Assembly: GCA_009731375.1 (NCBI GenBank)
Contig: BJOX01000004.1
Location: 1,917,464-1,963,737 of the forward strand
Reading direction: 5' to 3'
Length of the DNA: 46,274 nucleotides
From: Paulinella micropora
Lineage: Eukaryota > Cercozoa > Imbricatea > Euglyphida
A program made the position numbers and the translations under genes. Position 1 is the stretch's first letter; every line of letters begins with the position of its first letter. Positions 24,881 to 33,767 of the stretch are shown here, piece by piece. The notes beneath the pieces are model-generated. The model ran no database searches. It was not told the origin of the DNA and was given only the letters and a program-made list of their open reading frames with translations.

Positions 24881-25847
24881 AGAGAATAAGGTTAGACCTC
24901 AAGGGGCTAGCGGGCCATCGGCGGTACTTGTCCCGAAGGTCGAGATTGGTTCAAAGACCGAGCCGGATGAGGCTGGTAGTGGTATTAGGAGCCAAAACCT
25001 TAAATCGTTAATCAAACAAGCGGGAGAAGGTGCAAGTGGTAAAGGTGAGGCCCGGACCGGAGGACTACCAACCGGATGGTTTGGCGGACATTGAGGATGA
25101 GCCTCCGGAGATGCAGTCTGATGCTGACCCTTCCTCTGAGTCGGACTACGAAGACGAACGTGAGGGTGAAGAGTCCCCGGCTAGGGACATGGCGGAGGTT
25201 CAAGCTCGTGGAACCCCGGAAAGGGTACCGTCTCCCATAGGTCCAGATCCTACTGCTGAGGCAGACCCAGGTAGTAGTGATGAGACTGCCGGGCGGATAG
25301 CAATCCCGTGACTACGCCCTCAACTAGCCCGATCAATATAGGCGTAGGTCGGTAGGTGCCCGTGCTTTTGGCTTCCTTGAGACTGTGAGAGCCTCAGTGA
25401 GTGGGATGCCTTGGTTTACGTCTCATACTAAGACGATAGCACCTGCGGAACGGAAAGTGACTTCACTGTTGCCTCCCACTGCTAGTCCCGGACAGTCGAC
25501 GGCCCACTCCACATCAGGTGAGACGGTCACCTTAGCCCTACCCGACTAGGTATCGGAGAGCGAGAGAACCGACTCCAAGCCGTAGCCGAACAGCAAGAGG
25601 AGATGCGCAGGTTGCATCGTCCAGCCTTGAGCGGTGAGGAAGAAAAGGATGAGGCCGACTTCCGGAACATGTGGGGTGAGTGGACTAGGCTGTTGTATGA
25701 CTGGGCGCAGGGCAGTGAGTATCCTATGAACAAGCCCAGGTGGCCAAGACATTGGGCCGTAGAAAGTGCTGCAGCCAACAGTGCAGCCGTGAACGGCGAG
25801 AGCGTACTAGAGAAGGAACACGCAAGTTTGTCTGAGGAAGGAGGGGA
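24881..25847 (+). pseudogene. copia acidic linker region
   Basis: Several shifted frames read as acidic, Pro/Ser/Glu-rich sequence (25,030-25,311; ESDYEDEREGEESPAR) and a short mixed segment (25,603-25,855; FRNMWGEWTRLLYDWAQG). They join Gag to the protease region and are broken by stops at several points. No domain recognised. Confidence 0.5.
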
Positions 25848-26513
25848 AGCTGACCCGTTGACGACCTAGTGCGCTTCATGGTAGAACATGGGTGGATGGC
25901 TAAAGGTACCCGGTTGGCTGAGCATGCCCTACTAGGACGGAGTAGTGACAAGGACCCCATGTTTGAATCGGGAGCTACCTTACACTTTGTACCGTTAGGG
26001 GCAGAAAATCGTCTATTCAACATCAAGAGAGGGATGAAGCGGGTAGACACAGTCGACGGGCAAACAACTGTGACTAAGAAGGGATCCTTAGACATCCAGA
26101 CTGTGAACGGCCAGGGAGAAAAGAACAAGCTACATCTGGGAAGTGTGTGGGTCAGCCCCAACTTGGATGAAACCTTAGCGTCCGGTCCACAGTTGGCCAA
26201 GGAAGGGTATAGCGTGGTGCTCGGTGGGAAAGGAGAGGGCTACATCACCAACGCCCGGATACCGGACATTTCCCCGGGGCTTAAGGCAGGTGTTCTATAC
26301 CTTGACGCTAAGGATAAGGTGTGGCGGTTCGTAACATCAACCGACCAGGAGATGGCTGCAGATAGAGCTGAGGCTAAAGCTTTCTTTGGTAAGGAGATAG
26401 CCAAGGTCACGGAGTTGACTAGCACGCAGCTAAATCAGAAGTTCGGGGGACCGGGCAGCCGCATGCAGCACCTCATCGGTGAGGCGTATGGAAGACCCAT
26501 GAGCAAGCCGTAA
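25848..26513 (+). pseudogene. copia protease and GAG-pre-integrase region
   Basis: The frame gives 214 codons from ATG 25869 and clearly continues upstream to about 25848 (DDLVRFMVEHG). The protease active-site context is FESGATLHFVP at about residues 32-42. Copia proteases have D-S-G at this place, so here the catalytic Asp is Glu, which should abolish activity. GKGEGYITNARIP and the downstream region resemble the rest of the protease and pre-integrase segment. HLIGEAYGRP (about residues 202-211) lies where the integrase zinc finger begins. The frame stops at 26511-26513, just before the CKEC pair of that finger. Confidence 0.7.
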
Positions 26514-27505
26514 AAGACTGCAAGGAGTGCCCAGCCGCCAAAGGGGGAAAGGTAAATCATCCGGCAAGCAACCACTGCCCAGCCGCCAAAGGGGGAAAGG
26601 TAAATCATCCGGCAAGCAACCACTGACACAAGTAGACAAGTTCGAGGCAGTGTCTTTTGAGAAGTCCGGGTGTTTGCGTAAACCCCTGATGGGAGGGTAT
26701 TGGTATGGCATGGTGGGGATCGAGGCCAACACCGGGTATGCGTTTGGCATCCTCCTTAAAGATGATAAAGCTGCACCGCAAGTGCGGTTCATGCGCGGTT
26801 GTATGAACTTCCTCGAGACTCAAAGCGGTAAAAAGGTAAAAGAGGTTAGGGTATACGGAGAGCATGTGTCCGCTGACTTTAAGGTGCTGGTGTGGGCCAC
26901 AGGAGTTAAGAAGAGGCTCAATACCCTAAACGAACACAACAAGAACGCGTACTCCGAGGTATCCCAGAGGGACTTTTGGCGCAAAGCGCGTCATAACATG
27001 TTAACGGCACTGCCAGCTACCCTACGAGCTTTTGGGGTATGCGTGGCAACACGCTATCCTACTGCACAATCTTTCCCCAAAGCGGTCCGGTGGAGACGTC
27101 CGGATGTTTGAGCTTATGCCGCGAGAGAAGAAGGTGAACTGGGTCGCCTATCGTCATCCCTTTGGGTGTCTCTGCCATGTAGTCATAGCAAGCTGGGGCA
27201 TGATGAAAGCCGAACACACATGGCCGCATGGCTAGGTTTGAGTTTAGAGTACTCGGCTCACTTGGTCCTATGCGAGGGAAGGGTGTTCCCGTGGCGTAAC
27301 TTCAAGAACTTCGACGATAGCCAGCCAGCCTGGCCTTTGCTGAAGCCCATCTGGGAGAAGAAGGGTCTAGACATGGCGCAGTTCAAAGGAGACCTCTTAG
27401 TAGAGGATGCTAACCTGGATCAGTTGTTTGTTCCCAAGTTCCGGGTGGGGGTGACTGAGACTGGCGTAGTTGAGAAGCCTCAGGTTCAGGGGTAGCTCTA
27501 TAGTT
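26514..27505 (+). pseudogene. copia integrase, degenerate
   Basis: The zinc-finger Cys pair (CKECPAAKGGK) is followed by a 48-bp unit repeated in tandem (26529-26576 and 26577-26624). The core is in frame 26527-27111: SGCLRKP, YWYGMVGIEANTGYAFGILL and ETQSGKKVKEVRVYGEH, aligning in layout with copia integrases. The expected D-D-E triad is not seen: SFEKSG stands for the first Asp site, RVYGEH for the second and SQRDFWRKAR for the Glu region. The C-terminal module (HPFGCLCHVV, then MAAWLGLSLEYSAHLVL and WRNFKNFDD, 27,150-27,330) is in other frames. Dead by several changes. Confidence 0.7.
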
Positions 27506-28727
27506 CCGACTCGGATGGCGAAGTGGAGGAGGTGCCGACTTAGTTGACAAGAAAGACATCTGTGAGGGGTGTTTCGTAGATGCTACTAAGGAGGCCGGTG
27601 GTAAAATCCTGAAGTTCAAGAGCCGATGGACGGCTGAGGGTTTTTCCATGATCCAAGGATGGCACTTCGGGAAACGTGACTTCTCCACCCCATGTGCTCT
27701 TACCATCCCGATGCTATTCGCCCTGACAGTGTTCTTTGGCTTAGTTCTGTCTAAGTGGGACGTTGGGACAGCTTACACGGAAGCGTCTGCCGCTGAGCAG
27801 GGTTATCGCCCCACCTATATCGTGCCACCATTTGGTTTAGAAGAACCGGGATATGTGTGGGAGATGCTTAAGGCCCTATACGGTAGACCTGACGCGGGCC
27901 GTAAGTGGTGGCGTTACAAGCTTGTGCCTTTATTGGAAAGCTTGGGTTTTAAGGCCCATGCTGCGTTCCCTTGTTTCTTCTGGCGATGGCTACCCGGTAA
28001 AGATAAGCCGGACTTTGCTTTTGTGCACGTCGACGACATGATGGGAGCGTTCAGTGGCAAGGATGTCGAAACGGAATTCTTAGCTGCCGGTAAGAAGGCC
28101 TTTAGAGTCTTTAAGCACGAGGCCCCGACCGGGGTGGTAGGCCTGGACATAGAAAATAAGGAAGACTGTCGGTTAGGCCCTACGATCAAGATCTTCCAGG
28201 AAGATTTCGTCAAAGAGACAGTTGAGAAGCTCCAGTGCACCGGGCTAGTTACTGCCGACTCGCCGTGGTTGATGCCGGGGGTGCGGGCTGGAAAGGAGTC
28301 CGTTTTAGAGCAGTTCTCTCCGCAGCATATTGTAGGTGTCCTGTTGTGGACACGCATCATTCGGCATGAGGTGTTGGGCCCGATCGGAGAAGTAGCGACC
28401 CATGCCTCCAAGCCAGAGTTATTCAATTACCAGCAAGCCGAGCAGGTTGTGCGGTACCTCAGTGGTACCCGCACCAAGGGCATTCGCTTCACCAAAGCGA
28501 ACGGCACCCGCCTTTTGTCATGGGCGGATTCTAGCTGGAAGGGTACGCCAGAGGATCGCCGAGCGCGACTGGCTGGTTTTCACTTCTTTCTTGGCGGCTC
28601 TGTGCTGCCTTTCTGCTTAAAGCGGAACGTGTCGGTGGCGCTGCCGACGGATGCGACCCTGCGCGCCCGGGTGGAGGCGAAAGCGAGCGTGACGCAGGAC
28701 GAGCTGGTGGCATTGGACATTAATTAG
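27506..28727 (+). CDS. copia reverse transcriptase and RNase H, open frame
   Basis: The frame is open from about 27506; the first ATG is at 27648 and gives 359 residues. Numbered from that ATG, motifs are LSKWDVGTAYTEA (about 35-47, first catalytic Asp), LYGRPDAGRKWW (about 77-88, the copia LYGLKQA-like motif) and FVHVDDMM (about 125-132, catalytic Asp pair). The RNase H part shows LLSWADSSWKG (about 289) and EDRRARLAGFHFFLGG, ending with VTQDELVALDIN. The stop TAG (28725-28727) lies about 15 bases inside the 3' LTR. This is the only pol module still open. The initiator is uncertain because native copia makes one polyprotein, and the upstream residues (KILKFKSRWTAEGF) belong to the domain. 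Confidence 0.88.
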
Positions 28728-29076
28728 ATCTTTTCTCCTCAGTTATGTCCCTTATAGCTCAATTATCTGTTATTAGTACTCGTTACTGTTAGTAGTATTA
28801 TTAGTTGTTAATACAGACGGTCAATTGTAGTACTTACCTGGTACTGGTGGCACCAGCTTTTTATCATTACCTTTTTTACTCATATCAGTGCGTTACGTGA
28901 GTCAATTTCTGGAAGGTATATTTTTTGTGTGACGTCGGCAGTTAGACTGGCGGGAATAGCCGGTTTCAGTATTGTTAAATTCTTCAAGGTTGGAAGTCGC
29001 AAGCCGGTAGGAGGGGACGGCGCCCCGAGTGCCGGTTGAAGACGGGAAGAAATTAAATGCGATGGTTTTGTTCATT
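28712..29076 (+). repeat. copia 3' LTR, uninterrupted
   Basis: Starts ATTGGACATTAAT and ends near TTGTTCATT, about 365 bp. It contains the intact ATTGT site that Ty3 used in the 5' copy. Differences from the 5' LTR are scattered. Confidence 0.88.
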
Positions 29077-29538
29077 GATTTGTGGATTTTGATAGTTGTA
29101 TTAATACTTGAACTACTATATGATTATCGAAATGAGTCCACTTGAAGCTAACCAAGTCAAAAAACCGTTCTTTAATAACTAATAAAACCTTCAACCGAGA
29201 TCAGAGTGGCTGCCTCTTATATCTGCCAGATGGCACCCAGCGATGAAATGTATGCCACGTATTAATAAAACAAGTGCCTGTCAAGTTCGGCAGAAAAAAT
29301 AACGACAATTGCTGTTAGACCTATTAATATATTAATTAGGTTAGTCAGCATGGTCCGGCATATGTGATGTGTGTCGTTAGATCCATTACTTATGTCCGGC
29401 CTAGCCCTTCCCTTGGCGCCCTTTTCTTATTAAAGTTTCTACTGTAGGCTATAGCTAGTATACTTCAGATTATTAAGTTAATCTCACCGATTACAGAGCC
29501 TTGTAGCGTGAACGTTAGGTCTGGTAGACTTTATTCAC
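29077..29538. other. AT-rich intergenic region
   Basis: Non-repetitive DNA between the copia element and the end of the methyltransferase-like gene. No gene, RNA or repeat recognised. Confidence 0.6.
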
Positions 29539-30630
29539 TTATAGCGTCTTATCGGGGCGTGCGGAAGGCTCAGCGGGCTTGCGAGCCACTATGGTGGGCA
29601 TGATGTGCGCTCGGTCATTGAGCAAGCGTACGTCGGTGAAACCAACCTGAGCTAGTTGTTCGCGTGTTACACTTTCGCTGCGTAGGTTCAGGAATCCTAC
29701 TCCAAGCACATCGCCAAGCATGATGCGCTGTTTACGGAGCGCCTCGCTGTCCACCTGCGATTTGTCCCACTCCTCCTCCGTGGTGAAAAAGCTTGTCACG
29801 AGCACGCCACCAGGCTTAAGGGCTTTGTAAAACTCACCATATAATGCACAGACTTTCTGATCGTCAGGTTCGTAGATGGCGAGTCCGTTCGAAGAGAGCA
29901 GGTCGAACTGTCCTTGACCCAAGCTTTGCGATAGCTTCCATGCATCGCACTGTTGAAAGCTGACGTGCACCTGTGGCGGCAGTTTTATTTCTGCAGCCAG
30001 ATTTGCGGCGTCGCGAAAGGTGACGCGGTCTAGATCAGAGCCCACCAGGCTAACTTGATCCTTGGGTGAAAGCTTGGAGAAGTCCAGGTACAGGAGCTCA
30101 CCAAGCATGCCGGAGGGGACGCAGACGAGTCGTGCCCCGGGTACCACGGCCTTCTGATTCTCCCGTAAAAAATGTTCAAACCTCTCTTGTGTGGCGCGCA
30201 CCAAAGGGCATTCATCCAGGAAGAATCGCTCCCACTTACTTAGCGGCTTCCCATCCAATCCAACACCGCTTTTGCGGCGTTGCCAGGGGTGTGTGAGGGC
30301 ATAGTGTGTGTAGAAGCCATTCCAGCCGCGGTTCACAAGCATAAACCTTCCAATATCGAAGCCAGTCAAACCCTCCAGTATATCTAGTTGCTCTGCCACT
30401 GAGGCGTGAGGCAAGTCTCCTCGCTGCTTAATACGCGCACGTGCCGCTTGTGCGGCTTCTTGCCATCCCATAGCATCGCTTTGGCCTTGATGTGATAAAT
30501 TACCAGACGAAGAATCTGCAGGTTTGCTGGAGACCTTTTGACCGGGTCTCAACCAACGAAGTGCAGCGACTCCTGCGGCAGTTACCACCACCAGAACAGC
30601 GCACTTTTGAGAAATAGAAAGAGATTGCAT
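29539..30630 (-). CDS. Membrane-anchored class I SAM methyltransferase-like protein
   Basis: A single uninterrupted frame of 363 codons; start ATG at 30628-30630, the first Met. A hydrophobic segment at residues about 10-27 (CAVLVVVTAAGVAALRWL) predicts an N-terminal membrane anchor, followed by a Ser-rich linker. The body shows a Rossmann methyltransferase pattern: ARLVCVPSGMLGELLYLDFS (about 167-186, SAM-binding loop), VSLVGSDLDRVTF (about 194-206, acidic residue after strand 2), SFQQCDAWKL (about 224, motif II-like), FDLLSSNGLAIYEPDD (motif IV position) and ALKPGGVLVTSFF (about 270). The substrate is unknown. Base composition is richer in GC than the flanks and there is no intron, unlike the spliced gene at 11.7 kb. 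Bacterial origin or retrocopy are both possible. Confidence 0.72.
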   Translation of the reverse strand: MQSLSISQKCAVLVVVTAAGVAALRWLRPGQKVSSKPADSSSGNLSHQGQSDAMGWQEAAQAARARIKQRGDLPHASVAEQLDILEGLTGFDIGRFMLVNRGWNGFYTHYALTHPWQRRKSGVGLDGKPLSKWERFFLDECPLVRATQERFEHFLRENQKAVVPGARLVCVPSGMLGELLYLDFSKLSPKDQVSLVGSDLDRVTFRDAANLAAEIKLPPQVHVSFQQCDAWKLSQSLGQGQFDLLSSNGLAIYEPDDQKVCALYGEFYKALKPGGVLVTSFFTTEEEWDKSQVDSEALRKQRIMLGDVLGVGFLNLRSESVTREQLAQVGFTDVRLLNDRAHIMPTIVARKPAEPSARPDKTL

Positions 30631-30822
30631 ACAGTAGATATACCGTGAACAGTACTCTGAACCTCAGTTTTGGTCAGTTCAACACCTCGCACAGGGCGGC
30701 AAATGGAGTTTGTAAACGGTTTCTGCGTTAGATTTGACGCAAATAATGCAACGGCTTTCGTATATTACTCTTTCCCGTGGCTGTAGTCCTGAATCAGCCC
30801 TGACTCAGGCCTGAATCAGGCA
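30631..30822. other. Upstream region of the methyltransferase-like gene
   Basis: Contains no identifiable core promoter motif I would defend. It ends with a cluster of CTGA(A/C)TCAG-type dyads (30789-30821), which are echoed at 31998-32065. Confidence 0.4.
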
Positions 30823-31540
<718 letters not shown>

Positions 31541-31690
31541 ACTAATTTAATATTTAATATCTTCCTTAATACGCTCAACTGAATAACTAGGTTCCCACCT
31601 TTGATAAAGGTACAACTTACTAGCTATACTTTTCACGTGGAAGTTCCCTGAGTCCAATTGTAAAAATTGTTCTCTCAATAAAAACGAAGA
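31541..31690. other. Short unique spacer
   Basis: AT-rich non-repetitive spacer between the G-rich and GA-rich tracts. No gene seen. Confidence 0.5.
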
Positions 31691-31703
31691 AGAAGAAGAA
31701 GAA

Positions 31704-31771
<68 letters not shown>

Positions 31772-31820
31772 GAGTAAGGGCTAAGCCAGCGCTGATTTAG
31801 TGCTCTCTCTCTCTCTCTCG

Positions 31821-31858
<38 letters not shown>
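31691..31858. repeat. (GA)n and (CT)n arms with a short spacer
   Basis: A GAA/GA tract (about 31691-31770) and a CT tract (about 31803-31856) are reverse complements and could pair as a long imperfect hairpin around about 35 bp of unique sequence. Confidence 0.8.
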
Positions 31859-31860
<2 letters not shown>

Positions 31861-32596
31861 TTATCTTTTCCATTCGTGAAATGATATGTCATACCATTAT
31901 GCCTTCTGTGTGTGTCCCATCGGGCTGAGCTGTACATTGGACAATTATTAAAAGTTCTTCAATGATACTGGAAAAACGCTTTAAGTGAATGGCAAGAGCT
32001 GAGTCAGGGCTGAGTGAGGAGCTGTGAGGGCTGAGTCAAGTCAGGCCTGACTCAGCCTGAATAATAGCCACGTTAGCGAGTACAGTAGTCGATCTCGGGG
32101 TTGGCAGTGATATGAAAATATTTGTATGTAATGATACATATCTTGACTGTATTTATATACACACTGTGATAACAACGTAACCAGAAAGAATACTGGCGTA
32201 TACGTTCAAGTACTCATGACTTCTCAAAGTCAAGGCAAGCTGTTTTGGATCTGACCACATCGGGCCGAGTCATCGTGAAAAAGCGTCATTTCACAAATAT
32301 CAGTGGGCCGTGACGCTGCAGTGTTACTTACGGTAATAAATTAAGCGGGAACAATATTATATTGTTCCCGCTCCAAAAAGTTGAACATTACAAAGGCAAC
32401 CCCTTCACCCTCAGATTTGATTTTTCGCTCTAGCACAAAAGTGCTTAGAGCAAATTTTCCTGTTATTTTTTGAATTTGGGAAATCGAGATGTCAGCGGCA
32501 GCTGGATAAAGGACCCCAAGGCCTACTATGAAGCGCAGAGTAGTATAGGGGGCCACTTTGGCACGGATCTTCAGCGCAGTTTCATCACAGAAACCA
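31859..32596. other. Unique region left of the viral segment
   Basis: Contains TGACTCAG-type dyads (31998-32065) and a perfect 12-bp stem-loop (32345-32371). A minus-strand frame at 32341-32556 (71 codons) is open, but it starts and ends arbitrarily, overlaps the stem-loop and matches nothing I know, so I do not call it a gene. Confidence 0.5.
32345..32371. repeat. Perfect 12-bp stem-loop GCGGGAACAATA
   Basis: Arms GCGGGAACAATA (32345-32356) and TATTGTTCCCGC (32360-32371) surround a 3-base loop. It is too perfect for chance and could be a miniature element end, an RNA hairpin or a binding site. The role is unknown. Confidence 0.85.
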
Positions 32597-32744
32597 CACT
32601 AAGAGCCGTTATTGTGTTTTGAGGCTACCTATTCTCTCTAAGTTCAAAACAACAATTTCATTAAAATCTCTCTTATTATGAATTTCGTTCTATTTTTCTT
32701 CGTGGATTAGACTTTCAGTCATTATCAAATTCTGCGCCACAGCG

Positions 32745-32785
32745 CCAGCGCACCAGCGCACCAGCGCACTAGCGCCGTGGCGACG
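32745..32785. repeat. CAGCGCAC tandem repeat at the viral edge
   Basis: Several short CAGCGC(A/C)(C/A) units lie between CGCCAC and GTGGCG ends that are themselves complementary. It is a GC-rich spot where the AT-rich viral block begins. Confidence 0.6.
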
Positions 32786-32925
32786 AGGTATGGATTTTTT
32801 TACTAGAAATTCTCAGTCAAAAAATATAACATTGTGAGAAGTGTTTTTCCACTAAGAGCCGTTATTCATTATTTCCACTACCTATTTACAACCAGACAAA
32901 AGAAAGAAAAACTACTACCTATTGA

Positions 32926-32967
32926 TATTTGAAAGCCGACCGCTACGCTTGTCGTTTTCAAACATCG
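32926..32967. terminator. Stem-loop left of the endonuclease gene, similar to the polymerase terminator
   Basis: Arms TTTGAAA (32928-32934) and TTTCAAA (32956-32962), extended by CGAC/GTCG inside, lie in the context TGATATTTGA...CAAACATCGT. The same context surrounds the stem-loop after the polymerase gene at 37,771-37,825. It probably ended an upstream viral gene now missing. Confidence 0.6.
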
Positions 32968-33028
32968 TTTTTTAAAAAAATTTAATTATTTTAAAGAAAT
33001 AAAATATTTGTATTATATTTCGAGAGAA

Positions 33029-33682
33029 ATGACAACCTTGAAAATTTACAAAATCTTTAATGCTGAAGACCAAACCGACAAGGAATATTACATTGGAAGC
33101 ACAATTCAAAAAATATTATCAAGCAGGTTCAGTCATCATAAATTACTCTGCAAGAAAGGAATTAATAGAAAGTTATACAATCATATGAAGAATAAAGAAC
33201 TTCAAAATTTTAAGTGTGTTTTAATTCAAGAGGAAGTAATTGAAAATTACAACATTGATAAACAAAGGGCGGTTGAACAGAAATATATAGATGAATTGAA
33301 ACCTACATTAAATTTAAATAATGCTATTGGCCCTAATATTACTGATGGAACAAGAGAACGTCATAAATTTGATGAACGAGAATTTAAAGATGAGAACGAA
33401 AGGAAACGAATTGAATATCAAAAACAATACCACAAGCAATATCATAAACAATATTATGAAAAAGAAAGTAAGAAAGTTAGAGAGTATCAAAAGCAATACT
33501 GGGCAATAAACAAAAACATTTTAAATTGTAAGCAAAAGGAGAGGTTTGATAAAATAAGAGAGAGTAAAAAATATTATTGTGAGTTATGTAATTTTATAGG
33601 TGTATCTCAATCAGCACTTATTACACACAATAACTCCAAAATACATATTTCAAAAAATGAACAAATTTTAATTTCTATTTAA
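33029..33682 (+). CDS. GIY-YIG endonuclease with repeats and C-terminal zinc finger
   Basis: A 217-residue protein, counted from the ATG at 33029 (an upstream TTG is less likely). The N-terminal GIY-YIG nuclease domain shows KIYKIF and EYYIGST (about residues 4-24), then SSRFSHH with the expected Arg, and an RAVEQKYIDELKPTLNLN segment (about 84-101) with the metal-binding Glu. The middle has repeated YHKQY/YQKQY units (about 131-163), a Lys/Tyr/Gln-rich linker often seen in giant-virus and virophage-like GIY-YIG proteins. The C-terminus has YYCELCNFIGVSQSALITHN..KIH (about 183-209), a C2H2-like finger. It would nick or cut DNA, perhaps in recombination or as a homing-type activity. It sits 85 bp before the polymerase in the same direction and appears intact. 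Confidence 0.85.
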   Translation: MTTLKIYKIFNAEDQTDKEYYIGSTIQKILSSRFSHHKLLCKKGINRKLYNHMKNKELQNFKCVLIQEEVIENYNIDKQRAVEQKYIDELKPTLNLNNAIGPNITDGTRERHKFDEREFKDENERKRIEYQKQYHKQYHKQYYEKESKKVREYQKQYWAINKNILNCKQKERFDKIRESKKYYCELCNFIGVSQSALITHNNSKIHISKNEQILISI

Positions 33683-33767
33683 ATGATTGAAAATTTATAA
33701 ATATAAAAAATTTCTATTTAATATTTAATTTAGAGAAAAAAATTAACACACTGATATATTATCAAAC
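33683..33767 (+). promoter_or_regulatory. AT-rich intergenic region before the polymerase gene
   Basis: Very AT-rich, with two TTTCTATTTAA blocks (one overlapping the endonuclease stop) and TGATATATTATC just before the polymerase ATG. This is the likely place for the polymerase promoter. No defined viral motif can be assigned. Confidence 0.4.

Larger units (their letters stand above)
12800..29076 (+). mobile_element. Ty1/copia LTR retrotransposon, decayed, with nested Ty3 element
   Basis: Matching sequence bounds the element: 12800-13059 plus 21335-21430 (5' LTR, split) and 28712-29076 (3' LTR). Inside lie Gag-like, protease, integrase and reverse transcriptase/RNase H regions in that order, which is the copia order. 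Without the insertion the element would be about 8 kb. The sequence ATTTG occurs one base outside both ends (12794-12798 and 29078-29082) and is a candidate target duplication, though the exact LTR edges are uncertain. Gag to integrase are broken by stops and frameshifts. Only the reverse transcriptase region remains open. Confidence 0.9.

Noticed and set aside
32341-32556. 71-codon minus-strand frame near the viral edge
   Set aside because: It overlaps a perfect hairpin, has no recognised domain and no supporting context.
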